Assembly: GCA_049999805.1 (NCBI GenBank)
Contig: JBNGIO010006336.1
Span: 17,110 to 81,109 of the forward strand
Direction of reading: 5' to 3'
Length of the DNA: 64,000 bases
Origin: Folioceros fuciformis
Lineage: Eukaryota; Anthocerotophyta; Anthocerotopsida; Anthocerotales
The position numbers and the translations under genes are program-made. A model generated the notes under the pieces. That model was not told where the DNA came from, searched no databases, and saw only the letters and a list, made by a program, of their open reading frames with translations. Of the stretch, positions 22,147 through 34,915 are shown one piece after another; the stretch's first letter is position 1; each line of letters starts with the position of its first letter.

Positions 22147-24371
22147 ATGGCGCTTTCAGGATCTTGGGTTCGTAATTGTTGGACTGAGTCTGCTCTCAAG
22201 TTCGACAGTGAGCTTTCTTGCAGGAGCCGTCGGGATTGTTTGCCGGCGCCATCTCGGAGACGCGCGTCTTATTTAGCAAGCCATCGTATCGACCATGCGG
22301 AGCTTCTTCATGGGTGGCCAGTTCGTTGGGCGAAACCGAAGGGGAACAGTTTCAGTGTTCACAGGAGGAATACAGTATTCTGCATTGTCACAAGACCTGA
22401 CACAGTGGCGGATGACGAGGCGGAAGCGGAACGCTTAGCAAAAGGGGAAGCCGATTATGTTAGCAATGCACAGCCTCTCTCTCCCAGGCTGATTCCCACC
22501 TGGAGGCGGGCGGGCAACCTTGCGTCCCGATGGCGGGAGATCGCAGGCGAGAACAATTGGGAGGGGCTGCTGACACCATTGGATCCCGATCTCAAGAGAG
22601 AAATCATGAAGTGCGGGGACTTCATCTGGCCTGGCTACGATGCTATGGATGACATTCCTGAGTCCAGGTACAGGGGCAGCGCTCTCTATCACCCTTCCAA
22701 GCTCTTGGATAAGGTGAGACTGCATGGTACAGGCTACCAGGTGACCAGGTACTTGTATATGCTTTCGGATGTGAGTTGGGTCGACCGGTTTGCACCATAT
22801 TTCCAGCTTCCCGTGAGTGGTCAGGATGGTGAGCTCTGGGCCAAGGACAGCAACTGGGTGGGACTGGTTGCTGTGGCAACCGATGAGGAAGCGCAACGTT
22901 TGGGAAGAAGAGACATCATTGTCTCGTTCCGGGGTACGCATACAGCCAAGGAGTGGGTGATGAACGTTTATGATTGGCTGGTTCCGGCGCAGGAAGCCGA
23001 TCCCAGCGTGCCCTGGCCGGACGTGGTGAAGGTGGAAGCGGGATTTTGGGCGATGTTCACTGGAAAATCGGAAGACACAGTATTCAACAAGCTCAGCGCC
23101 GCGGAGCAAGTCCGTGAGGAGGTCATCCGGTTGATCAACAAGTACAAGGGGGAGGAATTGAGCATCTCGGTGACTGGTCACAGTCTCGGGGCCGCCCTAG
23201 CAGTGCTGTGTGCGTACGACATTGCTTACAACAGAGCCAATCAAATTCCAGAATCGGACCCATCTGATGTGGGTGCATTCAATGTAAGTAGAAATACCCT
23301 CTCAGCTTCATAGGCTGCGCGATGAATTTCAGTGTTCTGATATTTTGATCCTCTGCACAGACTCCAACAGGAGGGAAAACGGTGGCTGGAAAAGTAATTA
23401 AAGAGTTCGTGCAAACTGTTCAAACAATAGTTCCAGGTGAGTCCAAGCAAGTCAGGACTAAACTCCGCTCCACCATCCTCGTAGCCCATATGCAAGCTCC
23501 TGAGACGAACGTGTTCTTTGCAGGTCTCACAGCCGAGAAGAAAAACATTCCGAAGGGGTTTTTACCTGGAACAGTGCCCATCACAGTATACACATTCGGG
23601 TGCCCCCGTGTTGGAAACGACGACTTTCGAGAAACCATCCATGGCCTTGGTGTAAAGGTATCACTAGTCTCTCAGCACCCCGCTCACACCATTACCAAGA
23701 GTTTCGATTGCAATGAACTTGTCAGCACCTCGTCACGCTCATACGCGCACGTCTTTTTGCAGATTCTCCGTGTAGAAGGAGAGGGTGACATCGTGACCCG
23801 GTTCCCTGGCGTGTTTTTCAATGAGTGGATTTTGGATTGGGCCGATAACTGGTTGGGTCTCTTCTTTGACAGCTTGCCTTGGACTTACACACATGTTGGT
23901 GTTGCGCTGAAAGTCAACTACAAGGACTCGCCTTATCTGAAACCCAAAACGAAGTTCATGGATGTGCACGATTTACAGGTTAACCTCCATCTGATTGATG
24001 GCCTCGGCGAGGTACGCTACAGTTGTATTTCTACACACTTATCTGATTACTGAAACGTTTTGGGTTCCAAAACGTCAGAGAGACGAGTGTGAGGAACTTA
24101 CATGGACAATACTTGTGTTGTGACCCAAACGGTGTACTTGCAGCCGCCAAATCTGGAGAGATTTCACGGCAGCTATGACGAGAATCGGAGGGACGTTGCG
24201 CTTGTGAACAAGTACATTGGTTTGCTGGACCCTAAATACAGAATTCCCGAGGGATGGTTTCAGCTGGAGAACAAGGGCCTCGCCTTCAACAAAGGGACCG
24301 GTCGGTGGGAAGTCCCCACTCGTGACTCGATTGATGAGCCAGTCAACTGTGTCGGGCCCATTGACGCATAG
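22147..24371 (+). CDS. Class-3 lipase, DAD1-like phospholipase A1 (PLA1-I type)
   Basis: These alpha/beta hydrolases release sn-1 fatty acids from glycerolipids, usually in plastids, and can feed jasmonate synthesis. Five exons: 22147-23283, 23361-23436, 23524-23657, 23763-24011 and 24144-24371, all GT-AG, product 607 residues. The first ~80 residues are rich in Ser, Arg and His with few acidic residues, fitting a plastid transit peptide. Then come the PLA1-I block RWREIAGENNWEGLLTPLDP, SRYRGSALYHPSKL, GYQVTRYLY and VAVATDEEAQRLGRRDIIVS. The nucleophile elbow GHSLG is at 344-348 (Ser346). Asp458 (GDIV) is the likely acid, and the family His motif is represented by VHDLQVNLHLIDG, with YTHVG nearby. 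The C-terminus ends with GWFQLENKGL, typical of the family. The spacer before VPITVYTFGCPRVGN is longer than in many relatives. The start is the first Met after an in-frame stop. Confidence 0.93.
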
Positions 24372-24622
24372 AAGCGCAGATGTAACTTGAGATGCCGCAG
24401 ATAAGAAAATGTACTTCACGAACTTTCACGCGCAATGAAAGAAACATGACCTTCAACACATTCCAGCATTCCTGACAAAAATGTCTGGCGAACTTTAAGA
24501 GTAAGTGAGGCCGAACCCCACCAGAAAGTGGGCAAGTGCAGTGCAACTGGGTAGCTCTATTTGTACAGAAATACCCAGCCTGCTGACCCAAACCTGGATT
24601 GCTTCCAACCTTACCCTTCCCG

Positions 24623-26310
24623 TTAGTAAGTGTAAATGCGTGCATCCGGCCTGAGCCTCCAGTCCTTGAGTGACTGGGCAGTTAGCCACCTCCAAGTGTC
24701 CTCAGGCATATCAACATCGCTGCAGAAGAGAGTGCAAGCCGGCAGAGTTGTCGTATCGATACTAGAGACGTTCACCTCGGCGGTCCCTTTCTTGCATCGT
24801 TGCCGGGGGTCGGTGAACACAACGGGTTCGAAAAGTGGACCTTGGTCGCAAAGCTGTTCCTGTGAAGGGTTTTTCACCAGCCCTGTGTTTTCGATTATGC
24901 TTTCATATGTGCTCATGAGCACGGCGAGCGAGAGGAGATGGCCCTCCGCGCTACACATCCACTCCAACTCGTCATATGCACGGTCAGCCATGGCTTCCAT
25001 TTCCGCGTCATGTTGTTGCATGTATTCGATTTTTTCAAGCAGGTCAGTGAAACTGAAAGAAAACGACACACACAGGCAGAATTTCAGTCACTTGGGATGC
25101 ATCCAAAAGTCAAGAGAGATGCAGCAAAGCCAGGAAAGTGAACGTACTAGTGAGAAGTCTCCGCAAAATGCCTCATGGGCCTTCTGAGAGGCGCGTAAAA
25201 GCTGTAGTAAGGGGTCTCTTGCTGTATCAGGATGCGCTTACTGTTAATGGCATCACAGAAGAGCGAGCTGCTGTTGAAGCCTCCATCCAGAAAAAGCTCG
25301 TACTTGTATTTCAGCTTGTCTGTGAAGTTCAGAGGTGCAGCAACCTCGATGCCTTGCTCTTCAAGCTCCGCCCGGTGCTTGTCATTCACATGATTCCAAG
25401 AGTCGACCCGGGCATCAAGCAAGGCCGGATGGAAGTCGGTTAGCCTATGCAGCCTCCATTGAGGTGTGGCCTCCAAGCTCCCCGTCCGCCAGTGGTAGAC
25501 CGCAGACGGTCCTCTGAAAACCGCCCTAGCCTCCTTCTCTCTCCAGGAAATTTCGGGTGCATCCGGCAGACTCATCCCGAGGAGAAGGGGATCTGGAAGC
25601 GGCACATCTAAGTTCACCGTGGTGGTGAAGGTGGTGAAGATGAGGAAGCCTGCGTAGTTGATCGTCAAGCTGCTGTCTGATGACAAAGGAAAGTCGCAAG
25701 TGTTGAACAGCAGCTCCACCCGAAGGTCCTTCATATTGTATCTATCCACCATAGCCTCCAACGCCAGCACCATACCATTGGCGCGTGCCAGCTGATGCGC
25801 ATTGCCGGTAAACCCGCCGTATCTGAAATACACTCTCCCGCTCACAATGCGGATATGGACACAACACTCCATAAACCTGGACTGCGTAGCCGCTCCCCGC
25901 ACCGCCTGGACCTTCCAGGTCCCCCGGCTACCGAATCCTTGTTTAATATTCGGGATAGGCATCCAGCTCCCGAAGTAGAACCGCGCCAGCTTCAACAGAC
26001 TCACAATCCTGGGATCCGACAAGTCCACCGTCTCCGGATCCATCCTTAGAGCGTCCCATGCTTCCCTGGGAACACTCTCGAAATGCACAGCCTGCCAAAA
26101 CTCCTCTCCCCGGCTCACCACCTGCCCTGCCTCCTCCTCCTCGACCGGAAAGCGGTCTACAGGCGCAAAGAAGACAACCGCGAGAACCGTGAAAAGCGTG
26201 AACATGATGATGAGCGAGCTCGGAGGCCATGGCCGCAGCACCGGGCAAAGCCACCGGCTTGGCATCCTTCCAGCAAAGCTCTCGTGCAGAAACGCAAGCT
26301 TCTGATTCAC
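24623..26310 (-). CDS. GT90 (CAP10/DUF821-like) glycosyltransferase, type II membrane protein
   Basis: GT90 enzymes transfer glucose or xylose to protein or polysaccharide acceptors in the ER/Golgi; the plant acceptors are poorly known. Two exons on the minus strand, 26310-25148 and 25052-24623 with a 95-bp GT-AG intron, give 530 residues. A hydrophobic segment at about residues 32-50 (SLIIMFTLFTVLAVVFFAP) follows a short basic tail, as in a type II Golgi anchor. The catalytic-domain pattern is present: REKEARAVFRGPSAVYHWRTG, then a DSWN region, KLKYKYELFLDGGFNSSS, RILIQQETPYYSFY and PMRHF. After the splice come FTDLLEKIEYMQQHDAEM and the C-terminal helix. The neighbouring CCHC gene is divergent, with 325 bp between the starts. 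The exact subfamily is not assignable by eye. Confidence 0.85.
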
Positions 26311-26635
26311 CTTGGCAGCAGCAGTGTCTCACTCGGCACGCGCGTGCTATCTCAAGCCACTATGCCCGTCTTTCAGGCCTACGCTGGTCAGTTCAGTTAT
26401 CGGACCACAGGAGATAGCTCCCTCGCTGCCGGCCTCATCCACGGGCGGGGCACGAGAAGCGTTTTTCTTCAAGCTCCTGCACACGAAGTCTACGCACGAG
26501 CTTCACATGGACCGAGCAACGCACCGATATGAAAGCTCGAACGGGGTTCACGACCCCGTTCCGTAAAAACCACCCTTGTCCGTTCTACCTGCAAGCCCTG
26601 GCCACCGAAGGCCAGCCTATGGAGAATTGTAGACT
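26311..26635. promoter_or_regulatory. Divergent promoter region with a 9-bp inverted repeat
   Basis: This 325-bp interval separates the start codons of the GT90 gene (minus) and the CCHC gene (plus), so it should hold both promoters and leaders. A perfect inverted repeat, GAACGGGGT at 26,539-26,547 and ACCCCGTTC at 26,553-26,561 with a 5-nt spacer, lies 75 bp before the CCHC start. It could be a dimer-binding site or a leader hairpin. No clear TATA box is visible. Confidence 0.5.
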
Positions 26636-27867
26636 ATGGGAAGCTTTGGCGCCACGGGCCCCTGCCATCGCTGCGGCAGGGGCTTCCACCTGGCTCGAGA
26701 TTGTTCCCACCACACGTGCTTCCGCTGCAATGCGTGCGTTTCTCGCAACATCCATGTCTTATTCCGCTGAGCTTAAGCTGACGGCCACATTGGTTGGTTT
26801 TGTTGATTAGGAGAGGGCACATGGCCTGGGAGTGTGTGGAGGGGCTCACTTGCAGCAGATGTGGGGGCAAAGGTCACTTCCAGCGGAATTGCAAGGATGT
26901 GTCGTGTCACAGGTCTACCTCTTCTCCTCTCACCTTTGCCCCCCTTTGTGTTTGTCGTCGTGTTGGCTTGTCACAAGTTTGATGGACGCAAGTGACTATA
27001 TGGTCTGGGATTTTCTCGCTTTTTTTTTTTTCGAGCTCATGGTTTGATGCAGGTGTGGTCGAAGGGGGCATATAGCAAAGTTTTGCAAGGATCCATTTGC
27101 AAAGGTATGAATGTCATTTTGTTCACACACTGTTCGTGGGGCTTGCCAGGAGTTTGAGTAGGCGGAAATAAGAGTGAGTCATGTGCAGATTTGTGCGTGA
27201 CACGAGAGTGTTGTAGGTGGGTTAACCTATCTGGTGGCAGGCTGCAGAGATGGAAAAGCAGGAGGAACAGCAGGCTTTGTGTCACGTGCCCAGGGCTGGT
27301 GGATCTCCTGGTTCTCGTTTCGTGGGAAACAATGGCAGGATTTCAACTGTTGGGAGCAGGGGAGCACTGAAACCTGTAAAGCAGAAGGAAGCACCTAGTC
27401 CCTGGGACAATCTGGGAGTGATGAGGGATACGAGTAGTGAAGGGAAGGAGGAACACTGCCGAGGTTTGAAGGCTTCTGATTTCACTACTGCTGAACGAGT
27501 TACTGTCTTAAGTACGAAAAGAAAGGGTGCTGTATCTGGATCGAGACCGCCACTGATGAAGAAGCGCCGTGCTAACGGTGCCAACCTTGACCCAGCCCCA
27601 AAACAATTCGTGCCGGCATCTGTTTGTCATCTGGAGATGGGGCAGCCAGGGCACAACACTGGTGATGAGTGGCAAGGTTTGGTTGGTTATGAGAGCGAAG
27701 ATAACGAGACTGAAGCCGAATTTGTTACACAGCAGGAACTTGCGGACCGTGGTGAGGTTGGAACGACTGTTCGCATGGAGAGTCTTGCCCAGACCCCTTA
27801 TGGCCCTGCCGAAGAGTTTCATCTGTATAATTCAGGTTCAGCAAAGGATGAGTACAGCAACTGGTGA
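26636..27867 (+). CDS. CCHC zinc-knuckle protein (four knuckles)
   Basis: Four exons, 26636-26733, 26811-26912, 27053-27104 and 27241-27867, give 292 residues with all phases consistent. The N-terminal third contains four CX2CX4HX4C knuckles: CHRCGRGFHLARDC, CFRCNARGHMAWEC, CSRCGGKGHFQRNC and CHRCGRRGHIAKFC. Splicing completes knuckles two and four, which strongly supports the model. Such arrays bind single-stranded RNA or DNA, as in CNBP-like and splicing-associated proteins. The remaining ~200 residues are polar, with a basic patch (MKKRRANG) and a Glu/Asp-rich tail, and look disordered. An in-frame stop directly upstream fixes the start. There is no retroviral-type gag or protease domain, so this is a cellular gene and not a transposon fragment. 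The specific target is unknown. Confidence 0.85.
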
Positions 27868-30800
27868 ACTTGTTCTGTGATGTCCCAGGGAATGTTTTGG
27901 AAGCTTGAAAGTTGAGCATCAGATGTGATTAGATACTGCAGAATCCCATGATGAAAATGAAGTGTTCGAGGTCGCTGATCGTGCTGCCTCAACGTGCTTC
28001 ACGAAGGTTGTTTGCAGGTGCGTTTCGCAAGCCGCTTGGTGGCTGATGCATATGGAATATGCCGTGCAATTCGGAAGTCATAGTTGCATGGAGAGCGTTG
28101 TATGGAGTACTCACTTTCTGAGGCTGATGATGGGGACTTCTGAAGATCTGCAGGACCACGGTATCTGATGACTTCCTGTTCTTGCCACCAGACATGGCTT
28201 CTCTACTTTAAGGCCCTGTCATGGCTTGGGCTTTGCTGATGACCACTCGAGCTGTGAGTTTCTTTCCCTTGTCCGGGTAACGACTCAATTATCTCATTTC
28301 TAGTCGTTCCAATTCACTGAGTGGTATAAGAATTGTGATAAGTCCAATTGTTGTGTGCCAGGTGTGTACTTAGTGGACGCATAGTATTATTTACACCTGA
28401 CTCAAACTGAGGAAAGGGGTCAGAGTCATAAAGGCATCAGAAGGCATCTCATTCCAATGCAACATCAATTTACCAGCACGTGTCTTTTTTGAACGATCTT
28501 TCGAACGATCCATTTCTCTTCCATGTAATTGGGCTGTGGTTGTCAAGAGTGTTGCGCATTGTTACGGTGTGGAGGGGTTCGATTAATAGGGTTCGATACG
28601 ATGTAGTTTCCACCGTCGAACTGGCTTAGGCATGGTGAATTGTTCAGAATCCTGCGCATGGATTATATTTCTCTAGAATTTGTTCCTCAACGAACGTGGT
28701 GGGCTGAGAAGTCTACAATGAACAGTGCTTTGCCTCTGAACAGACGACGTTCAAAGGCATGACTGTTATTGTCCAGATCTGTGCTACAGGTATCTCTTTT
28801 GCAACGCTTGATTGTAAACTGTGGGCACTGCGAATTTCGTTCTCCCTGTGTAGTGGCCACGCGACTGGAGGATGGTCTTGGCATTACCCTCGTTGAGCAG
28901 GAAACCTTACCCCTTGACACCCGTAAACCAGTGAAAGGGTTGATGTCGTGGATCAACTCTTCGTGAGAAGCAGAAGGCGCTAACAGCCATACAGTCACGA
29001 AGGTCCTCGATGGCACCATCGCAGAAGGGCTGAGAGCGACCAACAACAGCTGTTGCTGCTCCTGTCACATCTGCATCATTGTCCCCATCTTGTCAGACAA
29101 CTTGCAAGGTCAAGTTGACACTGCATTTCTCTGTCTAGGAATTATTGAACGTCAAACACATTGTACAAAATGGACAGGACAGGACCACATCCATAGAACT
29201 CAAGTTTGCACACGAACATCATACAAGCATACTCACCCAGTGATCGAGAGCTTCTAGTTCTCCTGCCACATGTAGGCCTGTCATTAGCCACGAAAGGTCA
29301 GTTAGGGCCAACAGCAATGCGTCGTGCTTTTACCTGCCTTGGTCAAGTCATTTCCTTCGCTCACACAGGCATTTGCATTTGCACGTTGGGAAATCCAAGG
29401 TACTTGCAGAGTCTTTAAACAGAAGATTCGGGAAAGTAATTTTGTTGCTGAAGCAAAACGTAGGCAGGGAGGCTGCCTGCAATGCAAGTGTTTGTTCCTG
29501 CTAGAAAAACCGCTTGTTTGTCAACGATGACACCATCGTCTGCCAGTGGCAAGAGTCGACAGAGACAGAAAAGTACAAAATCCTGTTAAACAACGTCATT
29601 CGAAATGTCCTCTAGACATGGAACTCGATGGTGCGCCTAGTGTCGATGTCTGTCAGACTTTCTCCTCCTCATACAGGTCACAACCCATTTCTTGTCGGCC
29701 ACCACCAATGATGTCTATCCAGCTGAGTAGGGACGCTTCCAGGGACGTCAGCTGGTTTCAAAATAGCTGGCCCCATTTCCACTCCGACCTGATGCTAAGG
29801 TGAAAAGTGCTTTTCTCGCAGTACACCAAAATGTCCATTGGCAACCGAACAGCTTGCATAAGAAGCAAGCTTCTTCGAAGTTTTACAGCGAGAAAACCTG
29901 ACCATGAGAGTCTTCTGCATCCATGACAGATATCATGTAAATCAACAGACTGTATTCATTCAAGCAGGGTCCAGCGAGGACCTACTTCCCCTTCACTCCA
30001 CAGTGGTAAGAATGTGCATTCGAGATTCTCGTGTGTCAACAACTTGAGCCACAAACCGGATCTCACTGTCACACACCTACCAAAATTACACTACAAGAAT
30101 AGCAATCAGCTCGAGGAGAAAAAGAGATCGCATCAGACAAACAACCTCTGGATCACGACCTTGCCAACGACAACCGCCACTCATTCCGTGCCTAGCACGC
30201 CTACCAAGTCCCAAGTTACGATCAAAAACGTTTACGGCTTGTGCTTCTGCTAACTTCGGCTCCAAGCCAGGAACATGCTGTCCAGTTTACACTTCCAACC
30301 ATCCACCCACCCATCCACCGTCAACCAAAGTCATAACCCTCATCAAGGCGCACAGCTCTTCACAAGTTCATCATGTAAAATTCTTCCCCACGCTGAAAGA
30401 GCAACTCATTGTTCCGCCCTGCACTGCCTGCTCACAGCCACGTCTGCCTCAGATTCCACAGCCAAGACCACCAAGAATCGTACAACGACCGTAAACTCAG
30501 GTAGGATCTGCCTGGGCCCTTTATCCACGGACCCCACCCAGGGTTAATTTGGAAGCATGAAAATAGAGGCCGACAGCGATGCGCATCGCTACCGCAGCCA
30601 TGAAGCTCAGCGTCGTATGCGTGAGGAAATGCACGAGGACAGCTTGGGTCCACGGACAGGTAATGCGCCGCTCTTAGATGCCCATCGTGTCTCCAACTAA
30701 TTAGCTAAGCTCAGGTAAATCTCAATTCCGTTAACCTTCCAGAATTACTTCACCCAAACGGACAAGGTGATCCCATGTCGCCTGGCCCCAAGCTGGAACA

Positions 30801-31254
30801 TGGGTTTTTCTCGTAGAGCAAGATAATTATTTTTTTATTTTTTTCTTTTTGCGGATCCATAAGAATTTAATACCGGCGAGACCTGGGTTGGCACCAAAAA
30901 TTTGTTCTATAACACTAACATCTCAGTTTCTAGAGAACTTGGGAAAAGGGGTAGATTCTACTAGCTGAAGGTCAATGGAGCTGTGCTCACTGTCCAGCAT
31001 CCTATCTTGATCTCAAACCATTTTCACCTAGGACCATTTGCTCCCATAAACAGATGCAGAAAAATCCTTCACACACACCTCACCTCCACTTGTATTGTAT
31101 GCTGTGAAGACCAGTTGGGAAGACCAAGCCTTCAAAGCTTTTTGACTCCTCCTGCACCTCGCTTCACTGCCGTGTCTCAATAAAGTTGATCGACTGCACC
31201 TTGACACTCCAGTGCATAGGTGCAAGTCAAGAATGTTAGAAAAAATGTTAATCC
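27868..31254. other. Intergenic, no supported gene
   Basis: I find scattered frames of 60-120 codons without motifs. Exons of an unrecognised minus-strand gene in 28.7-30.0 kb are possible, since a 119-codon frame ends at 28,687, but no phase-consistent chain emerged. A short T/A-rich run lies near 30,828. Shortly before the LTR at 31,255 the DNA turns repetitive in character. Confidence 0.35.
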
Positions 31255-32216
31255 TATGGGCAAGCGGGTATGGTACCTCTACCAAGCACTTGCTCACATG
31301 TATCATGACCACATCAATCCCACGGTCGTTGTAGACTTCCCCGGAATCGCTCCCTTTCGAGCCTGGTCAACTCTCTCCAACTATGTTTATCATTCACCTA
31401 CGACATTCAACCTTCCCTAGCGCGTACCTTCAACATGTCCAGTTAGTAGGAAGGCACCATTCCTTTACTTGGAAGGACCCCAGTACCTCAACCTACCGAT
31501 TTCTAACTGCCTACACCCAATACCCCTTTCCTCACAAGTCTCCTTAAAACACCTTCCACAACGATCCAACAACTCGTCTTCCTACAATCAATGACCAACA
31601 AGTTTTTCCTTGGGCCGGTTGTTGTGTGTTTGTGCCTGTTAGCGAGAACTTTAAGGGAGTCTTTCCCTAGAGTCTACCCTCAAGCCAACTGTCAAACAGG
31701 TATTGCCACACACCTACAACAGCACAACAACCTCATTATTGGAATTATTGGGATCCATCTTCTCTTGGATCCACGAGCTTCCATTGTACCTTTCTCTGTG
31801 TGGATCTCTTGGGATATTCCTTCACCACCACCTACAGGTTCAGTAGGGAAGGGATCCACTTGTTCCTCAACTTGAGGCTCCTTCCCTACGGAGGGTGAGG
31901 ATGTCCCCTTCGTAGGTAGGTTCCCTATTGCTCCCTTCGTAGGTAGGTTTCCTACCATTCCCACCCATTGTCGTAGGTAGGCTGCCTACCCCATTGCCGT
32001 AGGTGGGGTGTCTACCGTATAAGTACCTTCCCTACCTAAGTAGGTATCTTCCATTTTCCCCATGCAAGTACTCTCTCTACGTATGTAGGTAGACATCCTA
32101 CTACTTAGGTATCTTCTTATCCTAACCTACCAGAATAGAACTAAAAAATCCATAAAAACCTTCACCAACCGCTCACTACCTACCATGGGCACTTGCCCAG
32201 AAATCTACCTTCCACA
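31255..32216 (-). mobile_element. Gypsy-type LTR copy 1 (962 bp, minus orientation)
   Basis: In minus orientation it starts TGTGGAAGGTAG at 32,216 and ends GCTTGCCCATA at 31,255, mirroring the TGTGG...CCACA ends of the copies at 39.7-44.2 kb. About 70 bp of internal sequence upstream of it (32,217-32,289), ending in the polypurine tract GAAGGGAGGAA, is shared with the copy at 42,909, so this was a 3' LTR. The internal side is cut at about 32,290 by a Copia insertion. It contains the CCTACCTACG repeats, whose minus-strand translation repeats NLPTK. Confidence 0.8.
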
Positions 32217-32289
32217 TTCCTCCCTTCGAACTGTTCAGAACAAAAAGAAACCAAGTTAGACTTTCCTAGGCCAATTACCAAACTTTTCC

Positions 32290-32488
32290 GTTCCACAAAT
32301 CCCAAAATAGGCCTTAGTTCAGTACATCTAGATTGACAGTCCATGCGTACATATATAGCCTTCAAGCATGACTATAACTCGATAAAGGGTAAATATTATT
32401 TCGATCGTGGTTCTATTCTATATACCTTGGGGTATAATCTCTAGACTCTAATATAGATATGTTGCACAAACCCCATATGTTTCTAACA
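32290..32488 (-). repeat. Copia 3' LTR
   Basis: Matches the 5' LTR from CAGTACATCTAGATTGACAG to the internal end TTTCTAACA. The outer end has diverged or been lost where it meets the host Gypsy LTR flank. Confidence 0.8.
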
Positions 32489-33182
32489 CTCCCACTCAAC
32501 ACATCTACAGTCTATTCAAGACTTACTCGGTTATCCCTAGCATCTTATTAAACTTCGTATGCTTCTGTGAATCTAAGCCTTTAGTAAGAACATCAACGGG
32601 CATGTCCTTAGTAGGATAATAAACTAAAGGTATTTTCTTGGTTTGGACTTTCTCCCTGATGAAGTGATGCCTAACTTCGATGTGCTTAGTCCTTGCGTGG
32701 AAAATAGCACTCTTAGCCAAATAAATACAGCCCTGATTGTCGTTGAAGATGGGCGTTGCACCTTGTTGCTTGTACCCTATTTCTTCGAACAATCGCCTAA
32801 GCCATATAGCTTCCACGATTGCGACTGAGGCTGCCATATACTCAACCTCTATAGAGGATAGTGCCACTGTAGGCTAGCGCCAACTACTCTATGAAATGGC
32901 TCCCCCAAATAGCATGAAGGCATACCTTGTCATAGACCTATGAGTGTCGACATTTCTGGCCCAATCTACGTCGCAAAATCACATAATACGGGCTTCTTCG
33001 TCCTTCTTCTTCCGGTAGGTCAATGTCCAATGTTTTGTGCCCTACAAGTTTCTGAGTATTCTCTTGACGGCTTGATAATGCTGAGGTTGGGGGTTGACCA
33101 GGAATTGGCTCACAACTTCCATTGCCTCTACGATGTCTGGCGTGGTGCTTGTCGCCAAGTAAGTAAGGCAGCCAACAACACA

Positions 33183-34097
33183 CTAGTAGAGATTCTTATG
33201 TACTTGTTCCTTCACATTAGAATCCGCCTCCTGTGATAACTTCTCATTGCGGATCATTGGAATTTGTGTTGGTTTGCAATCGTGCATCCCAAAACGCTCT
33301 AGTATACTCCGCACATATGTCTGCTGACTTAGGGAGATTGCCCTATTGGTCCTATCTCTGTCGACCTTTATACCTAGGAAATAATTCAGCTCCTCAAGGT
33401 CTCGTACAACAAAGCTTTCACTAAGGCCTCGCTTTGCTAAGGTCAGAAGCTCATGATCATTGCTAACGATGATTAAATCGTCCACATATACGGCAATGAT
33501 GACGACAAAAGCTCCCACTCGCTTCACGTAAATATTCCGATTAGCATTGGTCTTCTTGAAACCCCTAGATTGGAAATGATCATCAAGTTTACAATACCAA
33601 GTAAGGGTAGATTGCTTAAGACCGTAAATGGCCTTTTGTAGCTTACATATCTCGCCCTCACATCTAGGTACCACGTAGCCTTTGGGTTGCTCCATGTAGA
33701 TCTCTTCGTTTAGATCTCCATTTAGAAAAGCAGTTTGGACATCCATATGATGTATCTCCATATCCAAAGCAGCGGCGATAGAAGGGAGTGCTCAGATAGA
33801 GGCTATCTTTGCAACAGAAGAGAAGGTATTTGTGTAGTCCACACCCCGAATCTGCGTATACCCTTTCCCCACCAGCCTTGCCTTGCAGCGCTGTATGCTC
33901 TTGTTGGCCTTCCGCTTGATCTTGAAAGTCCACTTTGATCCTATGCACTTCCTTTCAGGAGTCGGAGGAGTAATAATCCATGTTTTGCTGGCAATGAGGG
34001 AGCTATACTCACTGTCCACAGCTTCTCTCCATTCTTTTGCCTTTGGGCCTACAAATGCCTCCGTTAAGCTGAGGGGTTCTCCAACATCTGTAAACAC
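33183..34097 (-). pseudogene. Copia reverse transcriptase, broken
   Basis: The reverse transcriptase copies element RNA into DNA. From 34,097 the frame reads EWREAVDSEYSSLI, GSKWTFKIKRK, CKARLVGKGYTQ, then after an in-frame TGA at about 33,792 HHMDVQTAFLNGDL, YGLKQS and the catalytic YVDDLIIV. The TGA sits where Arg (CGA) is expected, as from CpG deamination. Further stops separate it from the RNase H part at 32,867-32,523, whose SSIEVEYMAAS and DVLTKGL motifs are typical of Copia. Confidence 0.88.
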
Positions 34098-34915
34098 ATC
34101 TCCTCACTAACACATCCATTAAGAGATTCTATGAGCTTCCGTGACGGCTTTCGCAACCTGGTAGATCTGCGTAACGCCGGTTGCGGTTCTGTAACTCGAT
34201 AGTCTTCTTCTACTTCTTCAGTAACATCAGGAGTTTCTCTCTCTCCTCCCTCGATGTTGCATTCTGCACCTGTGGCTTGGGGTAAGACTCCAACTACGTC
34301 TTCAACCAGAGTAACATCAGGAGTGTCTCTCCCTCCCCCCTTATGTTGCAAGGTTGAGAGGAGTTGACAGGAATTGAAGCGGAAATCACACCGTAGTCTT
34401 CGGCAGACCTGGAGGGAGCCAGCAAGGGAGGAGATGAAGCTCCCACTCTAGTTGTAGCCTCGGCAACCTCTTGAAAAACAACATCCCTACTAAAAATGAC
34501 CTTCGTAGTAAGATTGTATAATTGATAACCTTTCACTGCATCAAAATAGCCAAAGTATGAGACACTTTGTACCATTAGGATCCCATTTGGTCCATCTCGC
34601 CTTCGAAACACGAGCATAGACCATGGAACCGAAAACCCTAAAATGTCGAATATTGGGTTTGATACCAGACCATGCTTCTTGTAGCATCATACCGGGTACG
34701 GCCTTCGTCGGAACTTTATTCAACACGTAGGTTGCTATCACGACAGCCTCTCCCCAAAAACTGACCTGCAAGCCACTAAGAAACAACATGCACTTGGCTG
34801 CTTCCACAAGGCTTCGTATCTTCTGCTTTGCCACTCCATTTTGCTGCGGAGTGTGCGGAATCGTGGGTTGCCATTGAATTCCATTCTCCTTACAAAAAAC
34901 TTGGCTCTAATACCA

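Noticed and set aside
26636-27867. Retrotransposon gag fragment for the CCHC protein
   Set aside because: Four regularly spaced knuckles are interrupted by phase-consistent introns, and there is no capsid, protease or RT sequence nearby.
28687-29046. 119-codon minus frame as a gene exon
   Set aside because: No recognised family and no neighbouring exons with matching phases; kept only as an open possibility.
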